From: G965218495 sp965262785
GTDB lineage: Bacteria > Bacteroidota > Rhodothermia > Rhodothermales > Bin80
NCBI GenBank assembly: GCA_965262785.1
Contig: OZ253559.1
Span: forward strand, 2,542,001-2,606,000
Length of the DNA stretch: 64,000 nt
Reading direction: 5' to 3'
In this document: positions 54,603 through 63,370 of the stretch, piece by piece
How positions within the stretch are numbered: the first letter of the stretch is position 1
Layout of the letters: each line of letters opens with the position of its first letter
The notes under the pieces: generated by a model
Told to the model about the DNA's origin: nothing
Seen by the model: the letters and a program-made list of their open reading frames with translations, nothing else
Databases searched by the model: none
Made by a program: the position numbers and the translations under genes

Positions 54603-55343
54603 TCAGAGCTCACGGACCCAGATGTTGCGGAACCGGGTCGGCTCGTTGTGGTCCTGGAGCAGGAGTGGGAGCCTGTCTGCGTGCGCCTTATAGGGTGGGC
54701 GAGACTTGTGACCCGTGGGGCCGGTAAGCGCAACATTGTCCTGTATGAGTACGCCGTTGTGCAAAACGGTGACGCGTGCCGGCGTGACCGTGTTGCCAGC
54801 ATCGTCAAAAAGCGGTCGACGAAAGACTATGTCGTAAGTCTGCCATTCGCCAGGCGGGCGGCTCGCGTTGACCAACGGCGGATACTGGCCATAGACAGAT
54901 CCAGCTTGGCCATCGGGATACGTGGCGTTCTCATATGAATTGAGAACCTGCACCTCGTACGTATTCATGAGGTAAACGCCGCTGTTGCCGCTGTTTTGGC
55001 CTCCACCGCTGTTGGGTGTCGCCCATTCTATGTGCAGCTGGATGTCGCCGAAACCCTGCTTGGTCATGATGGCTCCACCGGCTACTTCCATGTACCCGTC
55101 CATGATGGTCCACGAAGCCTCTCTGCCGTCCCGGTGCTGCCACTGTGAAAGGTTGGACCCATCAAAGAGCACAATGGCATCGGAAGGAGCACCTCCCATA
55201 GTGCCGGGCGAAACAATGGGGGGCTGCGGGCGGTCGAGATCATGTACACCCCAAGCGCTGAGGTCCGGGATCTGTGCTGCCGCCTGCATCGCAAGCAGGA
55301 ACAGCACTGACAAGAGTCCAAGCCGAGTAAGCCTCGTAATCAT
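54603..55343 (-). CDS. DUF1080 protein, 3-keto-disaccharide hydrolase-like
   Basis: Exported protein of 246 residues with signal peptide (LGLLSVLFLLAMQAAAQ). The DUF1080 jelly-roll domain is clear: LFDGSNLSQWQHRDGREASW, YMEVAGGAIMTKQGFGDIQLHIEW, NSGNSGVYLMNTYEVQVLNSY, PPGEWQTYDIVFRRP and RVTVLHNGVLIQDNVAL. Members cleave 3-keto-glycosides or act as concanavalin-like binding modules. It is the first gene of a two-gene unit with the ROK kinase, and the PVC-cytochrome, gluconate-dehydrogenase and isomerase genes at 57.5-64 kb fit the same pathway. Confidence 0.9.
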   Translation of the reverse strand: MITRLTRLGLLSVLFLLAMQAAAQIPDLSAWGVHDLDRPQPPIVSPGTMGGAPSDAIVLFDGSNLSQWQHRDGREASWTIMDGYMEVAGGAIMTKQGFGDIQLHIEWATPNSGGGQNSGNSGVYLMNTYEVQVLNSYENATYPDGQAGSVYGQYPPLVNASRPPGEWQTYDIVFRRPLFDDAGNTVTPARVTVLHNGVLIQDNVALTGPTGHKSRPPYKAHADRLPLLLQDHNEPTRFRNIWVREL

Positions 55344-55438
55344 AACGTGAAGGAGATTGTGCAGTGGAGGAGGCAGAATTTAGGGAATTACATTGAAAAG
55401 TCGTGGTGGCGTGGAGCCGCGTTGAATCGATCCCGATT

Positions 55439-55606
55439 CTACGCCTTCCGTTGCTGTTCCCTAACCTTGCGAGCTACTTCCGGGTTCGTCGGGCGAATCA
55501 ATGCTCGCGCCAAATCTTCCGGCATTCGCCCGCCGTAACGAGGGTTGACGGCCGGACGCTTACTCCAGTCGGTCGTGTCTTGTCTCTCTTCCGTCGGTTC
55601 TTTCAT
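55439..55606 (-). CDS. small conserved hypothetical protein
   Basis: Short hydrophilic protein of 55 residues starting MKEPTEERQ (an ATG at 55636 would give 65). The stretch NPRYGGRMPEDLARALIRP resembles short proteins of unknown role found in many bacteria beside toxin-antitoxin genes. It lies downstream of the Doc toxin on the same strand, with about 70 bases between. No domain or leader is visible. Confidence 0.5.
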   Translation of the reverse strand: MKEPTEERQDTTDWSKRPAVNPRYGGRMPEDLARALIRPTNPEVARKVREQQRKA

Positions 55607-55677
55607 CGTATCGGTGCAGGGTAGTGCGACATCCAATTACGGGACGGGCACAATAGCATGTTGGTGTATGCGCGCAT

Positions 55678-56076
55678 TCATGTACGTTGTTTAACCAAGC
55701 GCTTTCGAAACCACTCTGCCAGTTCGTCCAATGCAACCTCGTGGCATGCCACGTTTGAGATGATCTCCGCCAGATCGAACTCGTATTCAATAACCAATTC
55801 GTATCCGCTTTCCATGACAAACCACAAAACAAGATAGTAAGCAGTTCTCTTGTTGCCATCCACGAACCCGTGGTTCAACACAATACTGTGAACCAATGCA
55901 GCAGCCTTCTCGTGAATGGTATGGTAATGGCCGCAGTACGGACGGGCAATGGCTGATCGAATCCCGCTTTCGTTTAGGATTCCTGGCGCTCCGCCATCTT
56001 CGAGAGCCTTATCATGGCTCCGAATTGCATCATCGAACGTGACGCAATAATGGCTTCCTACCGCTTGGCTAGCCAC
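55678..56076 (-). CDS. doc: Doc (death-on-curing) family toxin, Fic fold
   Basis: Fic-fold toxin of 132 residues. The catalytic motif is HGFVDGNKRTAYYLVLWFV near residue 70, matching the Doc consensus HxFxD(A/G)NKR; the His, Asp and Lys expected for phosphorylation of EF-Tu by Doc are present. The preceding GILNESGIRSAIARP and HEKAAALVHSIVLN are also typical of Doc. The gene begins within the end of the upstream small gene (19-base overlap), the normal antitoxin-toxin arrangement. Confidence 0.9.
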   Translation of the reverse strand: MASQAVGSHYCVTFDDAIRSHDKALEDGGAPGILNESGIRSAIARPYCGHYHTIHEKAAALVHSIVLNHGFVDGNKRTAYYLVLWFVMESGYELVIEYEFDLAEIISNVACHEVALDELAEWFRKRLVKQRT

Positions 56077-56255
56077 TCAAGAGCTTTTCGATGTTTCACC
56101 GAAATCCCTTCGAGGATGTGCTCCGAAGAGGGTCGCACGGAGCCTTGACCCTTTGTATCCATCCGGGTTTCAGATACGGAGCTAGTATTCCCGTGACTGC
56201 CTATTTGCGCAGATTTCGCGTTCGCGGCCTTCCGTGGTGCGAGTTTCATTTTCAT
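56058..56255 (-). CDS. probable antitoxin of the Doc module
   Basis: Small hydrophilic protein upstream of and overlapping the Doc gene by 19 bases. The predicted start MKMKLAPRK gives 65 residues; in-frame ATGs at 56282 and 56351 are alternatives. The N-terminal half is basic and apparently unstructured, and the C-terminal SSEHILEGISVKHRKALEWLAKR would form the helix that blocks the toxin. It does not look like the classical Phd antitoxin, lacking the AbrB/Phd fold. Its identity rests on position and size. Confidence 0.6.
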   Translation of the reverse strand: MKMKLAPRKAANAKSAQIGSHGNTSSVSETRMDTKGQGSVRPSSEHILEGISVKHRKALEWLAKR

Positions 56256-56517
56256 TTCGTCCGATTGGGCCTGAATACGCATTGCATTTGGGTGAAGGTA
56301 TCCCTTTGAATTTCGGCAAGCTAGCAGAGTACGAATGGCTTTCAAAATCATCGTTTGACAGAACGGTCTGCCATTATTTCTACTTGCCAGTGCATTCTCG
56401 GTTCAGTGAGTCCGACACATGTCGGGTTGCCTGCCGAATACGACAGCCGATTCCAAGCGCGACCTCGCGACTCGCGCCGGCGAATAGGCAGGACATCTTG
56501 CGAGTCTCATCATTCGT

Positions 56518-57477
56518 CTACGCCACCAAATCCCGCCACAGTAGCCGTTTGCCTACCATTGCCGCCGCCGCATGGCCCATCTGATCAGTGGTGTCCAAGT
56601 GCCGAACGTTGTGCTTACCGGCAGACTGGTTCACGTAGCGCTGCAAGTGCCTTGGCGATAGCTGGTGGTAGACGCCGTGATAAGCCCGTTTCAGGATGGC
56701 CCAAAACGATGCTACGCCGTTGGTGTGAGCCTGTCCGTTCATGTACTCGGATACCAAGTGTTTCACTGCTCCGTGATTTGGTGGACCCATGTACGCACGG
56801 GCGTCGTCCGTATAGACCTTTGCATCGTCTTGGGTAGCTTCACTCACGAATTCCTTGAGCGTAGGCCCGTCAGTTTGCTGCACTACCTTGGCCGCCACGT
56901 TTCCAGTAGCCTGTTCACGTGCACCTACACCCGCCGTCTTGCCTACTGGTCCACGTCCCAGATTGGCTTTCTTGTGCGCGTGCTTGTTGCGTTCCAGGCC
57001 ACCCACGTACTCTCGCCCACTTCGACCGGGCCTTCAAACTCTGGTAGTTCGTCCAACCAGAACGCTTCGCGAATGCGCTGCAGCATGAACCACGCTGTCG
57101 CTTGCGTCACGCCGATGCCCCTGTGGAGCATTATGCTGGACACGCCCTTCAGGCTGGTCATTTCGATGTAGATCGCCCACACCCAATTTAGCACCTGTAT
57201 CTTGCTAGACTGGATGGCCGTGCCGGTTTTGCAAGAGAAATACCGCTTGCATCCTCTGCACTGATACGGCATGGACTTGTGTTCTGCCGGGTACGTGTCG
57301 CCACTGCCGTACCGTAGGCAACAACGGTTGCCGTCCGGCTATACGATCAATTCAAACCACTTGATCGCTGTCGATTCGTTGGGAAACTCCATGGCGAGCT
57401 GGATAGTCGTAGTGCCTTCGCGGTTGAAAGCGTTCCGGTGTGGTCCCCGTGTACGTCTTTGCCATGATCGTGGCCAT
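56518..57477 (-). pseudogene. IS1595-family transposase, multiply broken
   Basis: Decayed ISXO2/IS1595-type transposase. From the N-terminus: a zinc-ribbon region with YGSGDTYPAEHKSMPYQCRGCKR-type Cys pairs (one Cys replaced by Tyr), helical KIQVLNWVWAIYIEMTSLKG, IGVTQATAWFMLQRIREAF, then VEVGE where the family has VEVDE (first catalytic Asp). A frameshift near 57000 is needed to reach GGLERNKHAHKKANLGRGPV, VYTDDARAYMG, and the C-terminal VNQSAGKHNVR. A stop near 57350 and another frame change near 57420 break the N-terminal part. The Asp-to-Gly change alone would kill activity. Reading uses the minus strand throughout. Confidence 0.82.
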
Positions 57478-57548
57478 TTGATCTAATACCTTATGCGGCA
57501 TCCTCGCGGACAGGCGTCAACTTTGGAATAAGATTCCCAAAATGTGCC

Positions 57549-60500
57549 TCAATGATTCGAAAGAAACGCTAGCAGGTCCGCCACCGCTTCTTCGCCAACG
57601 CCCTCAAGTAATTCCGGAGGCATCGCACTTGCAGCAATGGCGGTCATGGAAGTGATGTCTGCGCGCGGCACGGAGTACGATGCCTGCTGAGTGGCCACCA
57701 AGATTGCGGCTGGAGATTCCGAGGCTACGATGCCTTGAAGGCGGCTGCCGTCCCTTCGCTCTATCACCCACTGCTCATAGCCGCTTGCTACCGACCGGTT
57801 AGGGTAGATGATTTTGTCCAGTAGCGCCTGACGCGGCCAATGCTGTACCGTAGCCAGGTCGGGTCCCAGTTGCCCGCTGCCTGTCCCGCCGGCTTCGTGG
57901 CACAAGGCGCATAGTGCAAGGAAGACATCCTCCCCGCGGGCAGCATTGCCTGGAAGCGCCGGCACCCTGGATGACACAGCAGTGTAGTCGCCCAGGCGAA
58001 GCAGAGCACGCGCCCTGGAGCGCACTGGCTCGCGTGTATCGCGCATCAGTCGCACGCGGTAGCGCCAAGGTAATTCACCTGGCTGCACCTGCCCCTTCTC
58101 CAAAGCCTCTACCAAGAGGGCTGCGCGTGCATTGGAATCAAATATGGCTAATGCTTCCTCGCGCAAGGCCGGGGTAAAAGTTTGCCACGCTTGAAGTATC
58201 GTCCGAGCCGGAGCGTCGCCCTGGGCGTCATGCATCGCTTTTATCGCGCTGCGCCGAACTGCAAGTGAATCGGCAGATACCGCGATGGAGGCCAACAGGT
58301 CACCATGCCCTTCGGCTAGGCCCAAAAGACGCGACGCTCTCACGCGGAGAGCAGGTCGCGCGCGGGTGTCCCTAAGCGTAGCCGCTGCGCGTGATCCAGT
58401 GTCAACGCCAGCAGGAAGTCCAATCTGCTCAAGAACATCAATGGCGGCATCAGCCGAGCCGTCTTCTCCGGTTCCAAGCGCCTGTGTTACCAACATTGAT
58501 TGCACCGCACTGAAGCCGTTCATGGCAGTGCCGCGCTGTCCAAGGCCCTGCGCTACCCCACGCAGCACGGGCGCCTCCTCCAGGTAGGTCTCGACTGCCT
58601 GCATCACGTCTTCGCGCGTGCCCTGAGCGCCTACGAGTGCGCTTATCCGTTGGAGGAATCCGTCACGCGATGTCGGCGGCAGCCCTGGCCGCTGCACTAC
58701 CATTTGAATGAGCTCCCGAGGCGGTACACCAAGTACCATTAGCGCCAAGCTTTGGAACCATTCGCTTTCCAGATTGCGCCAGAGGATGCCAAACTGTGCC
58801 TCGCGGGCCTGGCTGCCGGCAACAATTCCCAGTGCACCAAGCACCTCAAATTGCACGCGCGCATCGGGGTCCACAGCCAATGCCTTTAGGTCCGCTCCCA
58901 GGCCATGATGTCGCATTGCCAGCCTCACCGCGTTTTCCCGGACGCCGGGGTGTTCGTCGCGAAGAGCTGCTCTTATGGCCGCAGGCGTCAAGGCATTCAA
59001 GCCTTCCAGTGTCCACAAGGCGTGCAGGCGCGCTTCAGGGCTTTCGCTGGTGTCCGAAAGTGAGTGCAGCATTGAGGCCGCGCTGGGGTCCTTCCCATCA
59101 ACAAGAAGGCGTTGGGCGGTCATGCGCCACCAGGCATTGGGTGAGGCCAGATGGTCGACCAACGCCTCCGTGGTCCCGAAGTCTATGCGGCCATACCAGT
59201 CAAGAGGGCCCGCCTCATCGGGCGCAATGCGGTATAAGCGCCCCATGTGCATGCCACGGGTAAGGTTTCCGTGGGCGGCCAGGCTATCGTCCATCCACTC
59301 CGGGTGCTCAATGATGTGGCGGTAGTAGTCCACCAGGTAAAGCGCACCGTCGGGGCCATGGCTGAAGTTAACCGGTCGAAACCAGCTATCCGTTGAAGCA
59401 AGGAATTCACGCCCTTCATGTATGCGGCTGGCCGTGAAGGTCGGGCCATTCGGCAGGACTTGATCTACATGCACCAGGTTGTGGACCGGCTCGGCTACAA
59501 ACGTGGCCTGGTCAAAGGGCGCCGGAAACAGGCCTCCCAGATAGTAGGTGAGCCCGCATGCAGAGGTGAATACGCCACGGTCTGTCAGTAGCTGGTGTTC
59601 AGGACGCACAGTGATGGGAAACACTCTGGCTGCATCTCCGTGGTCTGGAGTGGAGTGCCTGGCTGTTGTCCCTGCGGTATAAACGTCCTTCCCAAAGAAT
59701 CGGGCAGGGATGACTTCATGCATGTGGTGGTGGCTGTTGTTGACCAGAAAATGGTGTCCCCATGCGTCAAAGGTGTGTCCGAACTGGGATCGGCTGCTCA
59801 AGCTTTCCAGCGTGTAGGCGTCCGGGCGAAAACGCACGTTGCGATCTGACCCGTTGGGAGGCAGCAGCGGCGCTTCAGGGTGCCCCGGAAACCGGATCTC
59901 GCTTCCCTGATCCCCAAATGGATCCGCGTATTTTTCCGTCCATGATATTGTGCCATTGTTGGCGATGTAGATCCAGTTGTCGAGGCCGTATACCGGCTTG
60001 TTGGCATTGTGCTGCGCGTTGGAAAGAGCGAATCCGGTCAGGATTGTACGGCGAACATCGGCGACGCCATCACCCGTCGTGTCGGCCAGGTACAGTACTT
60101 CGGGCGGATCAGTGACGAGGATGCCTTCCCGCCATCGCATGATTCCCGTCGGCAGCCGCAGATCCTCGGCAAAAAGCGTGGCGTCATCAGGGCGGCCATC
60201 ACCATCGGTATCGTGCAGCAACTTGACGCGTCCAGAGCCACTGGCGTCTAGCGGGTAGCCGGGCATTTCGGCTACAAAAATCCGGCCGTGCTCGTCGATG
60301 TCCATCGCGACTGGATCCATGACTAGGGGCTCGGCAGCGACGACTTCGATGCGGAAGCCACTCTCCAGGACAAAAGTTGCCAGCGCCTCGGAAGCGTCGT
60401 ACGGCGGGCCGTCGGTCGCGGGTGCAGGGCCGCATGCCGCTACAGCGCAGCACGCGAAGACCACAATGCACAACGGCGTATGCAGTGCGCGGATATGTGG

Positions 60501-60623
60501 GGCCCGTCGCGGCAGCAGCGCAACGCCAAAGAGGCGTCTTGCGTTGGGTCGCGCAGAGACCTGCTGCTGGAATCCCGCTAAGGTGCGCCTCCTGGTACAA
60601 TATGGAGATTCAAGATTGCGCAT
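57549..60623 (-). CDS. PVC-type dehydrogenase/cytochrome lipoprotein with HEAT repeats
   Basis: Large exported protein of about 1024 residues, with a leader ending in a lipobox-like CCAVAACG. Residues about 70-420 form a PQQ/NHL-like propeller (FVAEMPGYPLDASGSGRVKL, LPTGIMRWREGILVTDPPEV, GLDNWIYIANNGTI, HGPDGALYLVDYYRHIIEHP). Residues about 450-860 are HEAT-type helical repeats. The C-terminus has a c-type heme site LCALCHEAGGTGSGQLGPDL near residue 905. This is the PVC-type heme-binding protein architecture of Planctomycetes and Bacteroidota, often near 3-keto-sugar enzymes. The ATG at 60623 is an estimate. It is divergent from the gluconate-dehydrogenase-subunit gene, sharing a 144-base promoter region. 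Confidence 0.87.
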   Translation of the reverse strand: MRNLESPYCTRRRTLAGFQQQVSARPNARRLFGVALLPRRAPHIRALHTPLCIVVFACCAVAACGPAPATDGPPYDASEALATFVLESGFRIEVVAAEPLVMDPVAMDIDEHGRIFVAEMPGYPLDASGSGRVKLLHDTDGDGRPDDATLFAEDLRLPTGIMRWREGILVTDPPEVLYLADTTGDGVADVRRTILTGFALSNAQHNANKPVYGLDNWIYIANNGTISWTEKYADPFGDQGSEIRFPGHPEAPLLPPNGSDRNVRFRPDAYTLESLSSRSQFGHTFDAWGHHFLVNNSHHHMHEVIPARFFGKDVYTAGTTARHSTPDHGDAARVFPITVRPEHQLLTDRGVFTSACGLTYYLGGLFPAPFDQATFVAEPVHNLVHVDQVLPNGPTFTASRIHEGREFLASTDSWFRPVNFSHGPDGALYLVDYYRHIIEHPEWMDDSLAAHGNLTRGMHMGRLYRIAPDEAGPLDWYGRIDFGTTEALVDHLASPNAWWRMTAQRLLVDGKDPSAASMLHSLSDTSESPEARLHALWTLEGLNALTPAAIRAALRDEHPGVRENAVRLAMRHHGLGADLKALAVDPDARVQFEVLGALGIVAGSQAREAQFGILWRNLESEWFQSLALMVLGVPPRELIQMVVQRPGLPPTSRDGFLQRISALVGAQGTREDVMQAVETYLEEAPVLRGVAQGLGQRGTAMNGFSAVQSMLVTQALGTGEDGSADAAIDVLEQIGLPAGVDTGSRAAATLRDTRARPALRVRASRLLGLAEGHGDLLASIAVSADSLAVRRSAIKAMHDAQGDAPARTILQAWQTFTPALREEALAIFDSNARAALLVEALEKGQVQPGELPWRYRVRLMRDTREPVRSRARALLRLGDYTAVSSRVPALPGNAARGEDVFLALCALCHEAGGTGSGQLGPDLATVQHWPRQALLDKIIYPNRSVASGYEQWVIERRDGSRLQGIVASESPAAILVATQQASYSVPRADITSMTAIAASAMPPELLEGVGEEAVADLLAFLSNH

Positions 60624-60767
60624 GAAGTCGTAACAATGTTGCTGGTGTGGCCCTGCATCGGTGGGCAATATATGCAGCGCACGGCGACCGGCAGTCTTGA
60701 AGATTGGAAAATGTCCGTGCACAAGCCGTACCTTCTCGCGCTGTAGTGTTTCTGTATAGTAGCCGAA

Positions 60768-61310
60768 ATGATGGATAGGCGTGCCGCGCTGGAACGGATT
60801 GCATGGATGATGGGGGGCGTTCTGTCGGCGTCCACGATCGCCGGGGTAATGAACGGATGTTCAGCCGGGGAAAAGGGGACTATTTTCACCCCGCGCACGC
60901 TGACTGGCGATCGCCTTGAGTGCGTGGCTACCATTGCTGATCATATCATCCCGCAAACGGATACGCCTGGGGCCCGCGAGGCGGGCGTGCATGAATTTAT
61001 CGACAACATGCTTACGGACCACTTCGATGTTGAGGAGAAGCAGCGCTTTATGGATGGCCTAAGTGAGTTGGAGGCACGTTCGTATGCTGACTTCCGGAGT
61101 CAATTCGCGGCCCTTGAGGCCGCTGATCAGGTGGAGTTGCTAACGGTCCTGGAAGCGGAAGGCGTGCCCTTCTTTGCTACGATTAAGGCACTTTCCCTTA
61201 CGGGCTACTATACATCAGAGGTCGGTGCAATGCAGGAGCTGCATCTGGCTCCATACGGTTCGTACAAGGCAGACGTCCCCTTTGCACAAATTGGCCGCAC
61301 TTGGGCCTAG
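60768..61310 (+). CDS. gluconate 2-dehydrogenase subunit 3 family protein
   Basis: Small subunit-type protein of 180 residues. The leader MMDRRAALERIAWMMGGVLS to NGC resembles a Tat-like lipoprotein leader with a single Arg pair. The mature part shows VATIADHIIPQTDTPGAREAGVHEFID near residue 50 and FFATIKALSLTGYYTSEVG near 150, typical of the family. These subunits normally work with a GMC-fold FAD oxidoreductase that oxidises sugars; no such gene follows here, so the catalytic partner must lie elsewhere. It is followed after 11 bases by a TIM-barrel isomerase. Confidence 0.88.
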   Translation: MMDRRAALERIAWMMGGVLSASTIAGVMNGCSAGEKGTIFTPRTLTGDRLECVATIADHIIPQTDTPGAREAGVHEFIDNMLTDHFDVEEKQRFMDGLSELEARSYADFRSQFAALEAADQVELLTVLEAEGVPFFATIKALSLTGYYTSEVGAMQELHLAPYGSYKADVPFAQIGRTWA

Positions 61311-61321
61311 CCTTTGCACTT

Positions 61322-62176
61322 ATGAATAGACGATCCTTTTTGAGTTCCGCGGCGGGGCTGGGCGGCGCCGCACTGATTGGCATGGGATGCGCCAGCGAAG
61401 AAGTACAGTCGGAAGGTGAGCCAATGCCCATGCGAACGCTGCCGGCGGTTGGACTCCAGCTCTACACCCTTGCCAGCGCGATGGAATCAGACTTTGAAGG
61501 CACCATTCGCAAAGTCGCTGCGGTAGGATATGCAGAGGCCGAGTTTGCGGGATACTTCGAACGTGACCCTGCAGACGTTCGTGCACTGCTAGATGAAGTA
61601 GGCCTGACTGCGCCCGCTGCCCACATCTCAATTGAGATGCTCAAGGCCGACTTGAGCGGCGTATTGGTCGCGGCCAAGACGATTGGCCATCGCTACATCG
61701 TGTGCCCCTACCTCGCTGAAGACCAGCGCTCCATCTTGCAGTATCGCGATCACGCCCGCTTCTTTAACGAGGTCGGTATGGCGTGCCAGGAGGCGGGCAT
61801 GCAGTTTGCCTACCACAATCACGATTTTGAGTTCTTTGCAACGGACGGGATCATACCGTATGACCTGTTACTGGCAGAAACCGATCCCCAACTCGTTATG
61901 ATGGAACTCGATCTGTACTGGATAAAGAAGGGCGGGCAGGACGCGCTGCGGTATTTTGCTGCGCACGCGGGACGCTTTCCGCTGTGCCACGTAAAGGATA
62001 TGGCCGAAGATGGAAGCATCACGACTGTTGGAGCAGGTACTATTGATTTTGCGCCGATCTTCGCGCTTAGCGAGCAGGCCGGACTCCTGCACTTTTTTGT
62101 CGAGCACGACCGCCCGGACGATCCGATGGGCACGATCACGAAGGGCTACGCTCACTTGTCGGCGCTCAAGTTCTGA
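61322..62176 (+). CDS. sugar phosphate isomerase/epimerase (TIM barrel), exported
   Basis: Xylose-isomerase-like TIM-barrel protein of 284 residues. The leader MNRRSFLSSAAGLGGAALIG leads to MGC, a Tat-type signal with a lipid-attachment Cys. The barrel shows VGLQLYTL, AAVGYAEAEFAG, AAHISIEML, FAYHNHDFEF near residue 165 (metal-binding His/Glu region), MELDLYWIKKGG, and CHVKDMAEDG with the late His and Asp, all characteristic of AP-endonuclease-2-type isomerases. Exported members occur with 3-keto-sugar enzymes. ATG 61322 is taken so that the twin-arginine leader starts correctly. Confidence 0.9.
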   Translation: MNRRSFLSSAAGLGGAALIGMGCASEEVQSEGEPMPMRTLPAVGLQLYTLASAMESDFEGTIRKVAAVGYAEAEFAGYFERDPADVRALLDEVGLTAPAAHISIEMLKADLSGVLVAAKTIGHRYIVCPYLAEDQRSILQYRDHARFFNEVGMACQEAGMQFAYHNHDFEFFATDGIIPYDLLLAETDPQLVMMELDLYWIKKGGQDALRYFAAHAGRFPLCHVKDMAEDGSITTVGAGTIDFAPIFALSEQAGLLHFFVEHDRPDDPMGTITKGYAHLSALKF

Positions 62177-62193
62177 GGAACTCGGTAAGGAAT

Positions 62194-63357
62194 ATGCCAC
62201 TAGGTAGAAGACTGCGGTACGCAATGGTGGGTGGTGGCCCGGGCGCATTCATCGGCGCAGTGCATCGTATGGCTGCCGCACTGGATGGGTCCATGGAGCT
62301 GGTCGCCGGGGCATTTTCGTCCAATCCCGGCAAGTCGCGGCAGCAAGGGGCTACCCTGGGTCTTGACCCTGATCGGGTGTACGGGTCCTTTCAGGAGATG
62401 GCGGACAAAGAGTCCGCTCGCGATGATGGTATTGATGTGGTGTCTATCGTGACGCCCAATCACATGCATTTCCCGGTGGCTAAGGCATTCCTGGAAGCGG
62501 GGTATCACGTCATCTGCGACAAGCCGATGACTAATACGCTGGAGGATGCAGAAGCGCTATGCCAACTGGTCCGGCAGCAGGATGCGGTGTTTGCGCTTAC
62601 GCACAACTATACTGGCTATCCAATGGTAAAGGAGGCACGCCATCTGGTACGTTCCGGCCGAATCGGTACCGTGCGGAAAGTCATTGTCGAATATCCGCAG
62701 GGTTGGCTCGCCACACCCATCGAGCGTGGAGGCCACAAGCAGGCGGATTGGCGGACCGACCCGAAGCGTGCTGGCGCAGGTGCGCTCGGCGACATTGGTT
62801 CCCACGCCGAAAACCTCGCGCGATACATCACGGGCCTGGAATTGGATGAGCTCTGTGCAGACGTAACCACGTTCGTCCCAGGGCGGCGAATTGATGACGA
62901 CGTCAGCATGCTGGTGCACTACAAAGGCGGCGCGCATGGTGTGCTGCACGCCTCGCAAGTGTCTATAGGAGAGGAAAACAACCTCAACATTCGTGTACAT
63001 GGCTCTGAGGGATCACTCCAATGGTACCAGGAGCATCCCAACTGGCTATATCTGCGCGCGCTCACGGGCCCGGAGCAAGTTCTCAAGCGTGGCAATGACT
63101 ACCTTGCGCGCGTCACGCAGCAGGCCTCACGCCTTCCCAGTGGGCACCCTGAGGCCTTCCTTGAGGCTTTTGCGAACATATACGTAAATGCCGCCCGTAC
63201 TATTGCAGCAAAGATTGCCGGCGATGCGCCCGGGGAATTTGATATGGACTTCCCGTCGGTTCAAGATGGTGCACGCGGTGTACACTTTATCCTGACAGCA
63301 CTCGAGAGCGGGAGTCGGCGTGCATGGGTTGACGCTTGTTACACGCCTCCGGCCTAA
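62194..63357 (+). CDS. Gfo/Idh/MocA family NAD(P)-dependent oxidoreductase
   Basis: Cytoplasmic sugar or inositol dehydrogenase of 387 residues. The N-terminal Rossmann fold has YAMVGGGPGAFIGAVHRMAA, and DVVSIVTPNHMHFPVAKAFLEAGYHVICDKPMTNT near residue 90-120 gives the family's E/DKP motif with the catalytic Lys. The following THNYTGYPMVKEARHL and GALGDIGSHAENLARYITG near 195 carry the substrate-site His. No leader is seen. It starts 17 bases after the exported isomerase and is followed by a second isomerase, consistent with oxidation and reduction of sugars at one carbon. Confidence 0.94.
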   Translation: MPLGRRLRYAMVGGGPGAFIGAVHRMAAALDGSMELVAGAFSSNPGKSRQQGATLGLDPDRVYGSFQEMADKESARDDGIDVVSIVTPNHMHFPVAKAFLEAGYHVICDKPMTNTLEDAEALCQLVRQQDAVFALTHNYTGYPMVKEARHLVRSGRIGTVRKVIVEYPQGWLATPIERGGHKQADWRTDPKRAGAGALGDIGSHAENLARYITGLELDELCADVTTFVPGRRIDDDVSMLVHYKGGAHGVLHASQVSIGEENNLNIRVHGSEGSLQWYQEHPNWLYLRALTGPEQVLKRGNDYLARVTQQASRLPSGHPEAFLEAFANIYVNAARTIAAKIAGDAPGEFDMDFPSVQDGARGVHFILTALESGSRRAWVDACYTPPA

Positions 63358-63370
63358 CTGATTGTATCTT

